This document shows positions 1-6,541 of a stretch of DNA of 8,950 bases, piece after piece (position 1 is the first letter of the stretch; the number at the start of each line of letters is the position of its first letter). The notes under the pieces are model-generated. The model saw only the letters and a program-made list of their open reading frames with translations. It searched no databases and had not been told where the DNA came from. The position numbers and the translations under genes were made by a program. This stretch comes from OMIS01 sp964443885. GTDB lineage: Bacteria; Patescibacteriota; Microgenomatia; UBA1400; PJMF01. The stretch spans positions 1-8,950 of the forward strand of contig CAYUES010000041.1 of NCBI GenBank assembly GCA_964443885.1, in the 5' to 3' direction.

Positions 1-669
1 CATACCGACCGCGATACCTTCCGAACCCATCAAGAGTAAGTTTGGTAACTTGGCTGGTAAGACCGTTGGTTCTTTGAGCGAACCGTCGAAGTTGTCAGTA
101 AATGGCACGGTGTTTTTATCGATATCAGAGAGAATTTCAGAAGAAATCTTGGACAAACGCGCCTCGGTGTACCGCATCGCCGCTGGACTATCGCCGTCGA
201 CAGAACCGAAGTTACCTTGGCCGTCGATCAATTGATAGCGCATACTAAAATCTTGCGCAAGCCGCACGAGCGCACCGTAGACTGGTGCATCACCATGTGG
301 GTGATACTTACCAAGCACGTCACCAACGATACGAGCAGACTTTTTGTAACTACTTGAATGATGAATTCCTGATCGATACATCGAGTATAAAATACGTCGA
401 TGCACAGGCTTTAAACCATCACGGACATCAGGCAGCGCACGAGCCACGATCACGCTCATCGCGTAGTCGAGGTAGTTCTGCCGCATTTCCTGCACAATCG
501 AGATGTGCTTGTACTTACCAAAGCGAGTTTCTTCGATCGTGCCAATCAATGAATCAGCCACGTTCTCAACTGCTTCGCGAGCAGCTTCGGCTTCAGTATC
601 GACAATCGCCTCCTCTTCTTGAGTGGTGACTACATCTTCTGCTGGTGGTTTTACTTCATCATCTGCCAT
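1..669 (-). CDS. gyrA: DNA gyrase subunit A, N-terminal 223 residues (runs off the left edge)
   Basis: Breakage-reunion subunit of DNA gyrase, a cytoplasmic type IIA topoisomerase (A2B2 with GyrB) that introduces negative supercoils using ATP. I translated this frame by hand from 669 to the edge and found no stop. Visible GyrA landmarks are QNYLDYAMSVIVARALPDVR (about 64-83), DGLKPVHRRIL (about 84-94), YKKSARIVGDVLGKYHPHGD (about 108-127), and AMRYTEARL, where Tyr167 (codon 169-171) aligns with the DNA-linking Tyr122 of E. coli, preceded by the conserved Arg166. The start is supported by GAGGA 6 nt upstream of ATG 669. It gives an acidic extension of about 45 residues (Glu/Asp/Ala-rich) before the conserved domain, relative to E. 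coli. In the quinolone region, E. coli Ser83, Ala84 and Asp87 correspond to Ala128, Pro129 and Gly132. It follows ppa by 86 bp, probably in one operon with gyrB. ParC is the alternative, but adjacency to gyrB favours GyrA. Confidence 0.95.
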   Translation of the reverse strand, partial: MADDEVKPPAEDVVTTQEEEAIVDTEAEAAREAVENVADSLIGTIEETRFGKYKHISIVQEMRQNYLDYAMSVIVARALPDVRDGLKPVHRRILYSMYRSGIHHSSSYKKSARIVGDVLGKYHPHGDAPVYGALVRLAQDFSMRYQLIDGQGNFGSVDGDSPAAMRYTEARLSKISSEILSDIDKNTVPFTDNFDGSLKEPTVLPAKLPNLLLMGSEGIAVGM

Positions 670-675
670 ATTTTT

Positions 676-680
676 TCCTC
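676..680 (-). promoter_or_regulatory. Shine-Dalgarno site of gyrA
   Basis: GAGGA on the minus strand, 6 nt before ATG 669. It decides the start: the next in-frame ATG (codon 484-486, residue 62) has only an AGGA one base away, which is too close to work normally. This supports the long acidic N-terminal extension being translated. Confidence 0.6.
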
Positions 681-755
681 GTCATTTTGTGTAGCTTAGT
701 CTCTGGTACGAATGCACAAACTACCCATTTTGCTCGGCCGACCTACTCTACTTTG

Positions 756-1331
756 TTACTCGTGTTTGTGCTCGTGTCCATGTTCGTGATCGCAGCCACA
801 GTCGCCACCGCACTCACAACCTTCTTCATCATCCATTTCTTCTTGGTAGCGTTTCTTGCCTGCTTCGATTACAGCATTGGCTGTTGCAGCGTCTTTCCAA
901 TCTTTAAGTTTAACCCATTTGCCCTCTTCGAGATCTTTGTAGTGCTCGAAGAAGTGTTTGATTTGAGCCATTTTTGGAGCTGGTACGTCATCAAGTGAGT
1001 TCCAGGCACCGCAGATTGGATCGATCTTGGTTTTAGCTGGGACACAGACGATCTTGTGGTCGATACCTTCTTCATCTTCCATCTCGAGCATTCCGATTAC
1101 CTTGGTTTTGATCACGACACCGGGGACAACTGGTTCAGAAATGAAGACCAATGCATCAAGCGCGTCGCCGTCTTCGCCGGCAGTTTCATCGATCAATCCG
1201 TAGTTAATTGGATAACCCATCGCAACTGGTACGATACGATCCACGGTCATCTCGCCTGTTTCTTCATCGAGCTCATACTTGACGCGTGAACCCTCTGGGA
1301 TCTCGATTAAAACTTTAACTGTGTCGGACAT
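756..1331 (-). CDS. ppa: Family I inorganic pyrophosphatase with C-terminal Cys/His-rich tail
   Basis: Soluble pyrophosphatase hydrolysing PPi to two phosphates with Mg2+, which pulls DNA, RNA and aminoacyl-tRNA synthesis forward. The body (1-165) aligns by eye with E. coli PPase. EIP with Glu10 and KYE with Lys18 match Glu20 and Lys29. Arg32 of VDR matches Arg43 and Tyr44 of NYG matches Tyr55. The signature is D54-G-D56-A-L-D59, with Ala where Pro is usual. Asp86, Asp91 and Lys93 match Asp97, Asp102 and Lys104, and HFFEHYKDLE carries Tyr131/Lys132. All expected catalytic and metal ligands are present. The body is full length, but about 20 extra residues follow: Cys at 172, 174, 178 and 180, then His at 182, 184, 186, 188 and 190, resembling metal-binding tails such as those of SlyD or HypB. 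AAGGA lies 4 nt before the ATG. The gene sits between gyrB (40 bp upstream) and gyrA (86 bp downstream), so co-transcription is likely. Confidence 0.96.
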   Translation of the reverse strand: MSDTVKVLIEIPEGSRVKYELDEETGEMTVDRIVPVAMGYPINYGLIDETAGEDGDALDALVFISEPVVPGVVIKTKVIGMLEMEDEEGIDHKIVCVPAKTKIDPICGAWNSLDDVPAPKMAQIKHFFEHYKDLEEGKWVKLKDWKDAATANAVIEAGKKRYQEEMDDEEGCECGGDCGCDHEHGHEHKHE

Positions 1332-1371
1332 AGATTCCTTTCTATACTACTCTTCTGCTTAATTACAAACT

Positions 1372-3405
1372 TTATACATCCAACTGAGCCAACTTGGCGT
1401 GAGTTTGGATAAACTTCTTACGTGGGGCGACTTCGTCACCCATCAAAATATCAAACGTTTTGTCGGCCTCGATTGCATCCGCAATCGAAACTTTCTTGAG
1501 GATGCGGGTCTGTGGATTCATGGTAGTTTCCCAGAGCTGCTCAGCGTTCATTTCTCCCAAACCTTTGTAGCGTTGGACGCCAATCACCGCTTTTGGATAC
1601 TTTTCTTTGACAGCTTCGATTGCTGTATCGCGCTCATCTTCAGTATAGACGTAGCGATCTTCTTGTTTGGCGGCGGAAACTTTAAAAAGTGGCGGCATCG
1701 CGATGTACAAGTAGCCTTCCTCGACTATTTTTGGCAAATGTCTAAAGAAAAACGTCAAACCAAGGGTCGTAATGTGTTGGCCGTCGACGTCAGCGTCATT
1801 CATGAGAATAATGCGGTGATAGCGAAGTTTGTTGGGGTTAAAGGTGTCACCAATGCCCGCGCCCAGTGCCACAACCAGGTTTTTGAGCTCTTCAAAGGCG
1901 ACGATTTTATCGAGGCGAGCGCGTTCGGTATTCAAAATCTTACCGCGCAGGGGGAAGATAGCTTGGAACTTGCGATCCCGACCTTGTTTGGCGGTACCAC
2001 CAGCTGAGTCGCCCTCGACGATGTAGATTTCACAGTCTGCGGCAATTTTACTCTGGCAGTCGGCCAATTTACCAGGCAATGTACTGCCTTCAAAGACACC
2101 TTTGCGGATCACCGCGTCTTTGGCTGCGCGAGCCGCCAGGCGAGCGCGAGCAGATAACATCACTTTTTCAATGATAATCTTGCCTGCTTTGGGATTTTCT
2201 TCCAAAAATGTCTCAAATTTATTCTTGAAAACTGCATAAACAGCTGATTGTGCCTCGGAGTTATTTAATTTTGTCTTGGTTTGAGACTCAAACTGCAAGT
2301 CATTTGAAGGCATCTTGACGAAAACCACCGCCGCCATTCCCTCTTTGACATCTTCAGAAGTGAATGTTTCATTGTCCTTCATCAATTTATTCTTCTCAGC
2401 ATAGTCACGCAAGGTTTTACCCAAGGCCATCCGGAAGCCATTAACGTGGGCGCCCCCATCTGGAGTGTGGATGACGTTGACGTACGACTCCAGGCGTTCG
2501 AAGTAGGTATCGTTGTACTGCAGAGAAATTTCCATCCCAATCCGTTTGCCGGTATTTTCGTCTGTCCAGGTATCTTGGCAGTAAAAAACTTCATGTAAGG
2601 CTTTTTTATCCATGTTGATGTGTTCCACCAGAGACTTCACACCACCTTCAAAGTAGTAGTGCTCTTCAGTACCAGCAAATCCATCATGGAGCTGGAAGTA
2701 AATACCGGCCATCAAGTAGGCGCGGTCTTTGATGACTTGTTGTAAGGTTTTGTGACTAAACTTGGTTGTGGAGAAAATTGTTGGATCAGGAATGAACTTT
2801 AACGCGGTGCCTGATTCATTTTGTAAAAACTGTTTGCTTTGGGCAGGTAAAATCTCGGCTACTTCAGCTTCGGTGATGATCTTGACTGGAGCTTGTGGCT
2901 TACCTTGGCTATAAAACTGGTAGTGATACTTGCCACCTCGTTTGACGATTACTTCCAGAAGTGTCGAAAGTGCATTAACTGCAGAAGATCCAACACCGTG
3001 AAGTCCACCCGATGCTTGGTAGGCGGTTTCTTCAAACTTACCACCTGCATGGAGTTTGGTCAGTACTACTTCAAGTGCAGAAACACCTGAAGAGTGCATA
3101 TCCACTGGAATACCGCGGCCATTATCGACCACCGTAATAGACTCTTCACCAAACTTGGCGTTTGGATCAGCAATTAAAGCCAGCTCTCGTTGGCCTACTG
3201 GGGCGTGGTAGAGTTGAATTGTCTTGCCGTATCCAGCAATTGCTTCGTCGACAGCGTTATCCAAAATTTCTTTGGCTAAGTGATGGAGTCCACGTTGGTC
3301 GGTTGAACCAATGTACATTCCTGGGCGCTTCCGAACAGGTTCAAGGCCTTCAAGAACCTTAATTTCGGCGGCACCATAGTGATTGGGAGGAGCTGTATTT
3401 ACCAT
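1372..3405 (-). CDS. gyrB: DNA gyrase subunit B
   Basis: ATPase subunit of DNA gyrase, partner of the GyrA encoded downstream. The GHKL ATPase domain shows KVLEGLEPVRKRPGMYIG (16-33), EILDN with catalytic Glu46 and Mg-binding Asn50, VVDNGRGIP (92-100), and the ATP lid SGGLHGVGSSAVNALS (132-147). A transducer domain follows (about 225-395), with the conserved QTKTKL at 375-380. The TOPRIM domain has EGDSAGG (464-470), PLRGKILN (485-492) and DADVDG (537-542), then QRYKGLGEMNAEQLWETTMN (611-630). The C-terminus LMGDEVAPRKKFI (654-666) is typical. At 677 residues it lacks the large insert of E. coli GyrB and resembles the shorter Gram-positive form. M1 is well placed because the conserved N-terminal block begins within about 15 residues. 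There is no Shine-Dalgarno, and an extended -10 lies 16 nt upstream, suggesting a leader of about 10 nt. ParE is the alternative, but linkage to gyrA argues for gyrase. Confidence 0.97.
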   Translation of the reverse strand: MVNTAPPNHYGAAEIKVLEGLEPVRKRPGMYIGSTDQRGLHHLAKEILDNAVDEAIAGYGKTIQLYHAPVGQRELALIADPNAKFGEESITVVDNGRGIPVDMHSSGVSALEVVLTKLHAGGKFEETAYQASGGLHGVGSSAVNALSTLLEVIVKRGGKYHYQFYSQGKPQAPVKIITEAEVAEILPAQSKQFLQNESGTALKFIPDPTIFSTTKFSHKTLQQVIKDRAYLMAGIYFQLHDGFAGTEEHYYFEGGVKSLVEHINMDKKALHEVFYCQDTWTDENTGKRIGMEISLQYNDTYFERLESYVNVIHTPDGGAHVNGFRMALGKTLRDYAEKNKLMKDNETFTSEDVKEGMAAVVFVKMPSNDLQFESQTKTKLNNSEAQSAVYAVFKNKFETFLEENPKAGKIIIEKVMLSARARLAARAAKDAVIRKGVFEGSTLPGKLADCQSKIAADCEIYIVEGDSAGGTAKQGRDRKFQAIFPLRGKILNTERARLDKIVAFEELKNLVVALGAGIGDTFNPNKLRYHRIILMNDADVDGQHITTLGLTFFFRHLPKIVEEGYLYIAMPPLFKVSAAKQEDRYVYTEDERDTAIEAVKEKYPKAVIGVQRYKGLGEMNAEQLWETTMNPQTRILKKVSIADAIEADKTFDILMGDEVAPRKKFIQTHAKLAQLDV

Positions 3406-3421
3406 AATGTAATGACGGAAA

Positions 3422-3430
3422 TTTATAGCA
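3422..3430 (-). promoter_or_regulatory. Extended -10 promoter element for gyrB (predicted)
   Basis: Minus strand reads TGC-TATAAA, matching the extended -10 form TGnTATAAT at 5 of 6 hexamer positions. I see no good -35 at the usual distance, which is common for extended -10 promoters. Transcription would start near 3415, giving a leader of about 10 nt before ATG 3405 with no Shine-Dalgarno. Predicted from sequence only. Confidence 0.45.
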
Positions 3431-3541
3431 TAAACGGGTTAGGTTTGCTAGAGGCGAGTTTAATAAGTCTAGTTACCTCATCTACCATAGTACCATGATC
3501 TAGTAAAATTAGATGCAAATTTCCAAGGGATTACGTAACTC

Positions 3542-4321
3542 TTACGATAACGTCTTAATTTTCAAAAAGCACTCCACCATCACCAGCTTTACATTGACGT
3601 TTTGCTGCAGTAGTTTGATCGACTCAATGCAAGTTTTGGCAATTGAGAGCTGATTTAGCATCTTAGTATTTTGAGTGCTACCTTTTGCTGAATCTTGTAA
3701 ATGTTGATGAGACGCTTTTAATATATTAGTTGCTATATTGATTGCTTCCTGTTTAGATTGATATGTTTCCGCCAGTTCAATATTCTCGCGTGCCGAGCTA
3801 TTCCGGATAGTTTCAATCAGTTTTCTGGTATTTTCTATATCCAAATCATTGTTTTCAATATCAAATTCGTTCATTTTGTTTGTATCACTACCCAGTTTGT
3901 TCTCATCTTTCCAGGTACTTACCTCACAACGCGATAGAATCGTCTCCAAAATTTGTTCTTGAGCTGTTGCAGTAATAAAAAACTTAGTATTGGTTGGTGG
4001 TTCTTCTAGTATCTTGAGGAGTGCGTTCTGGGCAGGGATACTCGCCTGCTCTAAGTGCGGCAGAAAAACTGCCTGTAGCTCTCCACCAAAGCTCCCAAAA
4101 CTTAGCTGCTCTATCATCTTGCGGACTTCTTCAATAGGAATTGATGACCCACTTTGATTTATTATGATTGCTTTAGACTTACTGAAAATAGCTTGCTGTG
4201 TCGCAAAAAACTCGGGAGCCACTGTATTTAGCAGTATGTCAGAATGACTGCTAAATGGTGGAATCACCAGTAGAGACGGTGTAAAAAAGGCTGATAAGTT
4301 ACGGATTGCTGATGATGTCAT
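3542..4321 (-). CDS. holB: Divergent DNA polymerase III delta'-like clamp-loader subunit
   Basis: Probable delta' subunit of the clamp loader, which helps load the beta sliding clamp. The best evidence is SIPAQNALLKILEEPP (94-109), matching the NALLKxLEEPP signature of delta'/DnaX, followed by TKFFITAT (sensor-1 region, about 112-119) and LSRCEV, with Ser-Arg-Cys at 130-132 (the arginine-finger motif). The C-terminus ends in a collar-like helix with QQNVNVKLVMVECFL (239-253), resembling the NVNPxLALExLL ending of this family. Oddities: only about 50 residues precede the core, with no P-loop and no zinc-finger cysteines. The Walker B acidic cluster is replaced by LPHLE (87-91). An Asn/Asp/Glu-rich linker with a repeated DIEN lies at 154-163. 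At 259 residues it is shorter than typical delta' (about 330). The gene also looks more AT-rich than its neighbours. There is no clear Shine-Dalgarno. The start is 32 bp from the divergent pilB start. The symbol is by family resemblance. Confidence 0.72.
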   Translation of the reverse strand: MTSSAIRNLSAFFTPSLLVIPPFSSHSDILLNTVAPEFFATQQAIFSKSKAIIINQSGSSIPIEEVRKMIEQLSFGSFGGELQAVFLPHLEQASIPAQNALLKILEEPPTNTKFFITATAQEQILETILSRCEVSTWKDENKLGSDTNKMNEFDIENNDLDIENTRKLIETIRNSSARENIELAETYQSKQEAINIATNILKASHQHLQDSAKGSTQNTKMLNQLSIAKTCIESIKLLQQNVNVKLVMVECFLKIKTLS

Positions 4322-4334
4322 TTTCTTTTATAGT
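4306..4334 (+). promoter_or_regulatory. Promoter for the pilB-pilT-pilC block (predicted)
   Basis: TTGCTG (4306-4311; three of six -35 consensus bases), a 17-bp spacer, and TATAGT (4329-4334; five of six -10 bases). Transcription would begin near 4341, giving a leader of about 13 nt before ATG 4354, with no Shine-Dalgarno. The -35 lies inside the first codons of the divergent delta'-like gene. A second possible -10, TATACC at 4336-4341, would make the transcript almost leaderless. Confidence 0.45.
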
Positions 4335-4342
4335 TTATACCA
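4334..4342 (-). promoter_or_regulatory. Extended -10 promoter element for the delta'-like gene (predicted)
   Basis: Minus strand reads TGG-TATAAA, the same TGnTATAAA form as upstream of gyrB. It ends 12 nt before ATG 4321, so the predicted leader is only about 5-6 nt. Its last base is also the last base of the rightward -10 TATAGT, so the two -10 elements sit end to end and overlap by one base pair. No good -35 was seen. Confidence 0.42.
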
Positions 4343-4353
4343 GCTAGAAATTT

Positions 4354-6531
4354 ATGCCAGTTCCTGCCCAGTCTACTGATACTTCCGGTGTAAGCATTCC
4401 GCCAACGATGCCGATTCAAATTTCTGGTACCCCAACCTTAGAGAGTGCTAGCCCAGTTGATACAGCTGAATCTGCTGCTAGCATGAAAGACATTGCAGAT
4501 GTGGCCGATGCCTTGGCTACATCTGTTGATACGCTTTCGGAAACATCTGCACCGGCAATTGTGGGCTCAATAACTCCTTCACCAGCCCCTGCCCCAGTTT
4601 TTCCAGCCACACCAGCAGCGCCAGCTACTCCTGCTACTCCTGAAACCCAAGAACCTCTCCTTATTATAGATCCCAATACAGGAGTGCCTAATCCAGCGCT
4701 TTCTCCAAGTACATCTGTTCCAGCTCCAACACCCGGTGGTCAGATAGGCGCTCCACCACCACAACCCCAGTCTCCTACTCCTGCCCCAGCTGCTGATCAA
4801 AAATTTGATAGCTTGTTAGACGTACTCGTAAGCCAAGGTGTGTTAGAAAAGGACTTGGCTAACAAACTCCACGTCGATCAAATCACGACTGGCAAGCCAA
4901 TCGATACGATCTTGACTGAGAATAACGTTGTTTCCGAAGATGAACTGGCGCGTGCCAAGTCCGTATTTAACCACATTCCCTTCATCAAACTCAGTGAAGT
5001 GGGTGTCTACCCAGAAGCTATCAACCAGCTTTCGGAAGGCGCTGCTCGTCACTACTCTGTGCTGCCCTTTGCATACGATAAACAAGACGGCACTTTATCA
5101 GTAGCAATGAAAGATCCACTGGATCTGACTGCAATCGACTTTGCCCAACAAAAAACTGGACTGCGCATTTTGGCCTTTTACGCTGCGCCTTCTGAAGTTG
5201 ATCGAATGATTGCCGAGTACTACTCACAAACTCTTTCAAGTGAAGTCAATGCCGCGTTAGAGCAAACCAATCAAATGGCTGAGGCTCAAGCCAAGAAAGG
5301 CAACTTAGCCGACCTTTCCAAAGAAACAATTCGCCAAGCGCCAATTACTAAGATCGTTGAAACGTTGGTGTCTTTTGCTATTAAAGCTCGAGCCTCTGAT
5401 ATTCACGTTGAACCAATGGAAGACCGGACGCGGGTTCGCTATCGTATCGACGGTATTTTGACTGAAAAGCTCATTTTACCTAAAAACGTCCATGAAGCTG
5501 TCGTTTCTCGTATTAAGATTTTATCTGGTCTCAAGATCGACGAAAAGCGCCTCCCACAAGATGGCCGGTTTAACTTTGCTACTCAAGAACAAGAAGTTGA
5601 CCTCCGTGTTTCTACCTTGCCAACAATCAATGGTGAAAAGGTTGTGATGCGGTTGCTCAAAAAAGATGCCCAAGTTCCTTCTCTACCAGAGCTAGGCTTA
5701 ACTGGCCTGGCGCTGCACAATGTTCAAGAAGCGAGTAAAGTTCCGCATGGTATTGTTTTGATCACTGGACCAACTGGATCTGGTAAAACGACGACGCTCT
5801 ACTCAATCTTGCACGACATTAATACACCAAAAGTTAATATCATGACTTTGGAAGATCCAGTCGAGTATCAAATGATCGGAGTCAACCAAGTCCAGATTAA
5901 TCCACAAGCTGGGCTGACCTTCGCCTCTGGGCTACGGTCATTTTTGCGGCAAGATCCCAACATCATCATGGTCGGAGAAATTCGGGATAGTGAAACAGCT
6001 GAGCTAGCAATCCAGGCTTCTTTGACTGGTCACTTAGTCTTCTCTACCCTTCACACTTCTTCGGCAGCCGGTGCCTTGCCACGTCTGATGGACATGGGTG
6101 CTGAGCCGTTCCTCTTGGCTTCTTCAATGACTTGTATCATGGCACAACGTGTGTTGCGTAAAATTCATCCTGACTATACTGAAGAGTACATACCTGATAA
6201 GGCAGTCGTTGATGACATCAAGAAAGTTTTGGGTGATAAGTTTGATGCATGGTGCAAAAAAAATAATAAAGATCCAGATAACATTGTTCTGAAACGTGGC
6301 AAAAAAGACCGTCCAGACAACGAGCCAGAGTACAAAGGCCGGGTTGCTATTTTTGAGGTGATGAAAATTACTGAAGAAATTGCTAGACTGATTATTAAAC
6401 GAGAACCTGCCAATGAAATGGAGAAGATTGCGATGCGAGATGGCATGCTGCTGATGAAACAAGATGGCTATATAAAAGTACTAGAGGGAATTACAACAAT
6501 TGAGGAAGTGTTACGCGTAGCACAAATATAA
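4354..6531 (+). CDS. pilB: Type IV pilus assembly (extension) ATPase PilB, GspE/PilB family
   Basis: Cytoplasmic hexameric ATPase that powers pilus extension through the PilC platform. Residues 1-148 form a non-conserved extension: a possible helix (about 35-62), then a Pro/Ala/Thr/Ser-rich, probably disordered tract (75-148). A GspE/MshEN-type N-terminal domain spans about 150-290. The ATPase core has ASDIHVEP (347-354), RYRIDG (362-367), Walker A GPTGSGKT (472-479), Asp box LEDPVEY (499-505), Walker B IIMVGEIRD with Glu542, and His box LTGHLVFSTLHT (557-568). YKGRVAIFEVM (660-670) and the C-terminal TTIEEVLRV are typical. The two CxxC pairs usual in this family are absent: RKIHPDY (602-608) and KKDRPD (650-655) stand in their places. 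An in-frame TAG at 4345-4347 limits the start. M1 is the longest option, but M19 or M44 cannot be excluded because the N-terminus is unconserved. It is longer than typical PilB (about 570) because of the extension. Confidence 0.95.
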   Translation: MPVPAQSTDTSGVSIPPTMPIQISGTPTLESASPVDTAESAASMKDIADVADALATSVDTLSETSAPAIVGSITPSPAPAPVFPATPAAPATPATPETQEPLLIIDPNTGVPNPALSPSTSVPAPTPGGQIGAPPPQPQSPTPAPAADQKFDSLLDVLVSQGVLEKDLANKLHVDQITTGKPIDTILTENNVVSEDELARAKSVFNHIPFIKLSEVGVYPEAINQLSEGAARHYSVLPFAYDKQDGTLSVAMKDPLDLTAIDFAQQKTGLRILAFYAAPSEVDRMIAEYYSQTLSSEVNAALEQTNQMAEAQAKKGNLADLSKETIRQAPITKIVETLVSFAIKARASDIHVEPMEDRTRVRYRIDGILTEKLILPKNVHEAVVSRIKILSGLKIDEKRLPQDGRFNFATQEQEVDLRVSTLPTINGEKVVMRLLKKDAQVPSLPELGLTGLALHNVQEASKVPHGIVLITGPTGSGKTTTLYSILHDINTPKVNIMTLEDPVEYQMIGVNQVQINPQAGLTFASGLRSFLRQDPNIIMVGEIRDSETAELAIQASLTGHLVFSTLHTSSAAGALPRLMDMGAEPFLLASSMTCIMAQRVLRKIHPDYTEEYIPDKAVVDDIKKVLGDKFDAWCKKNNKDPDNIVLKRGKKDRPDNEPEYKGRVAIFEVMKITEEIARLIIKREPANEMEKIAMRDGMLLMKQDGYIKVLEGITTIEEVLRVAQI

Positions 6532-6541
6532 AGGTTTATTT

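Noticed and set aside
684..712. TTTGTG/CACAAA inverted repeat in the ppa-gyrA gap
   Set aside because: A 6-bp stem with a loop of more than 20 nt and no T tract is no better than chance in an 86-bp gap.
645..998. Rightward 117-codon frame with a signal-peptide-like, very hydrophobic product
   Set aside because: It is antisense to the start of gyrA and the tail of ppa. The hydrophobicity follows from reading the complement of charged and His codons, and there is no Shine-Dalgarno.
1399..2007. Rightward 202-codon frame inside gyrB
   Set aside because: It lies entirely antisense to the conserved C-terminal half of gyrB, shows no recognisable motif, and is best explained as a shadow frame.
4416..4800. 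Leftward Gly/Ala- and Trp/Arg-rich frames opposite the start of pilB
   Set aside because: They are the complement of the Pro/Ala-rich coding tract in pilB, and low complexity explains the long open frames.
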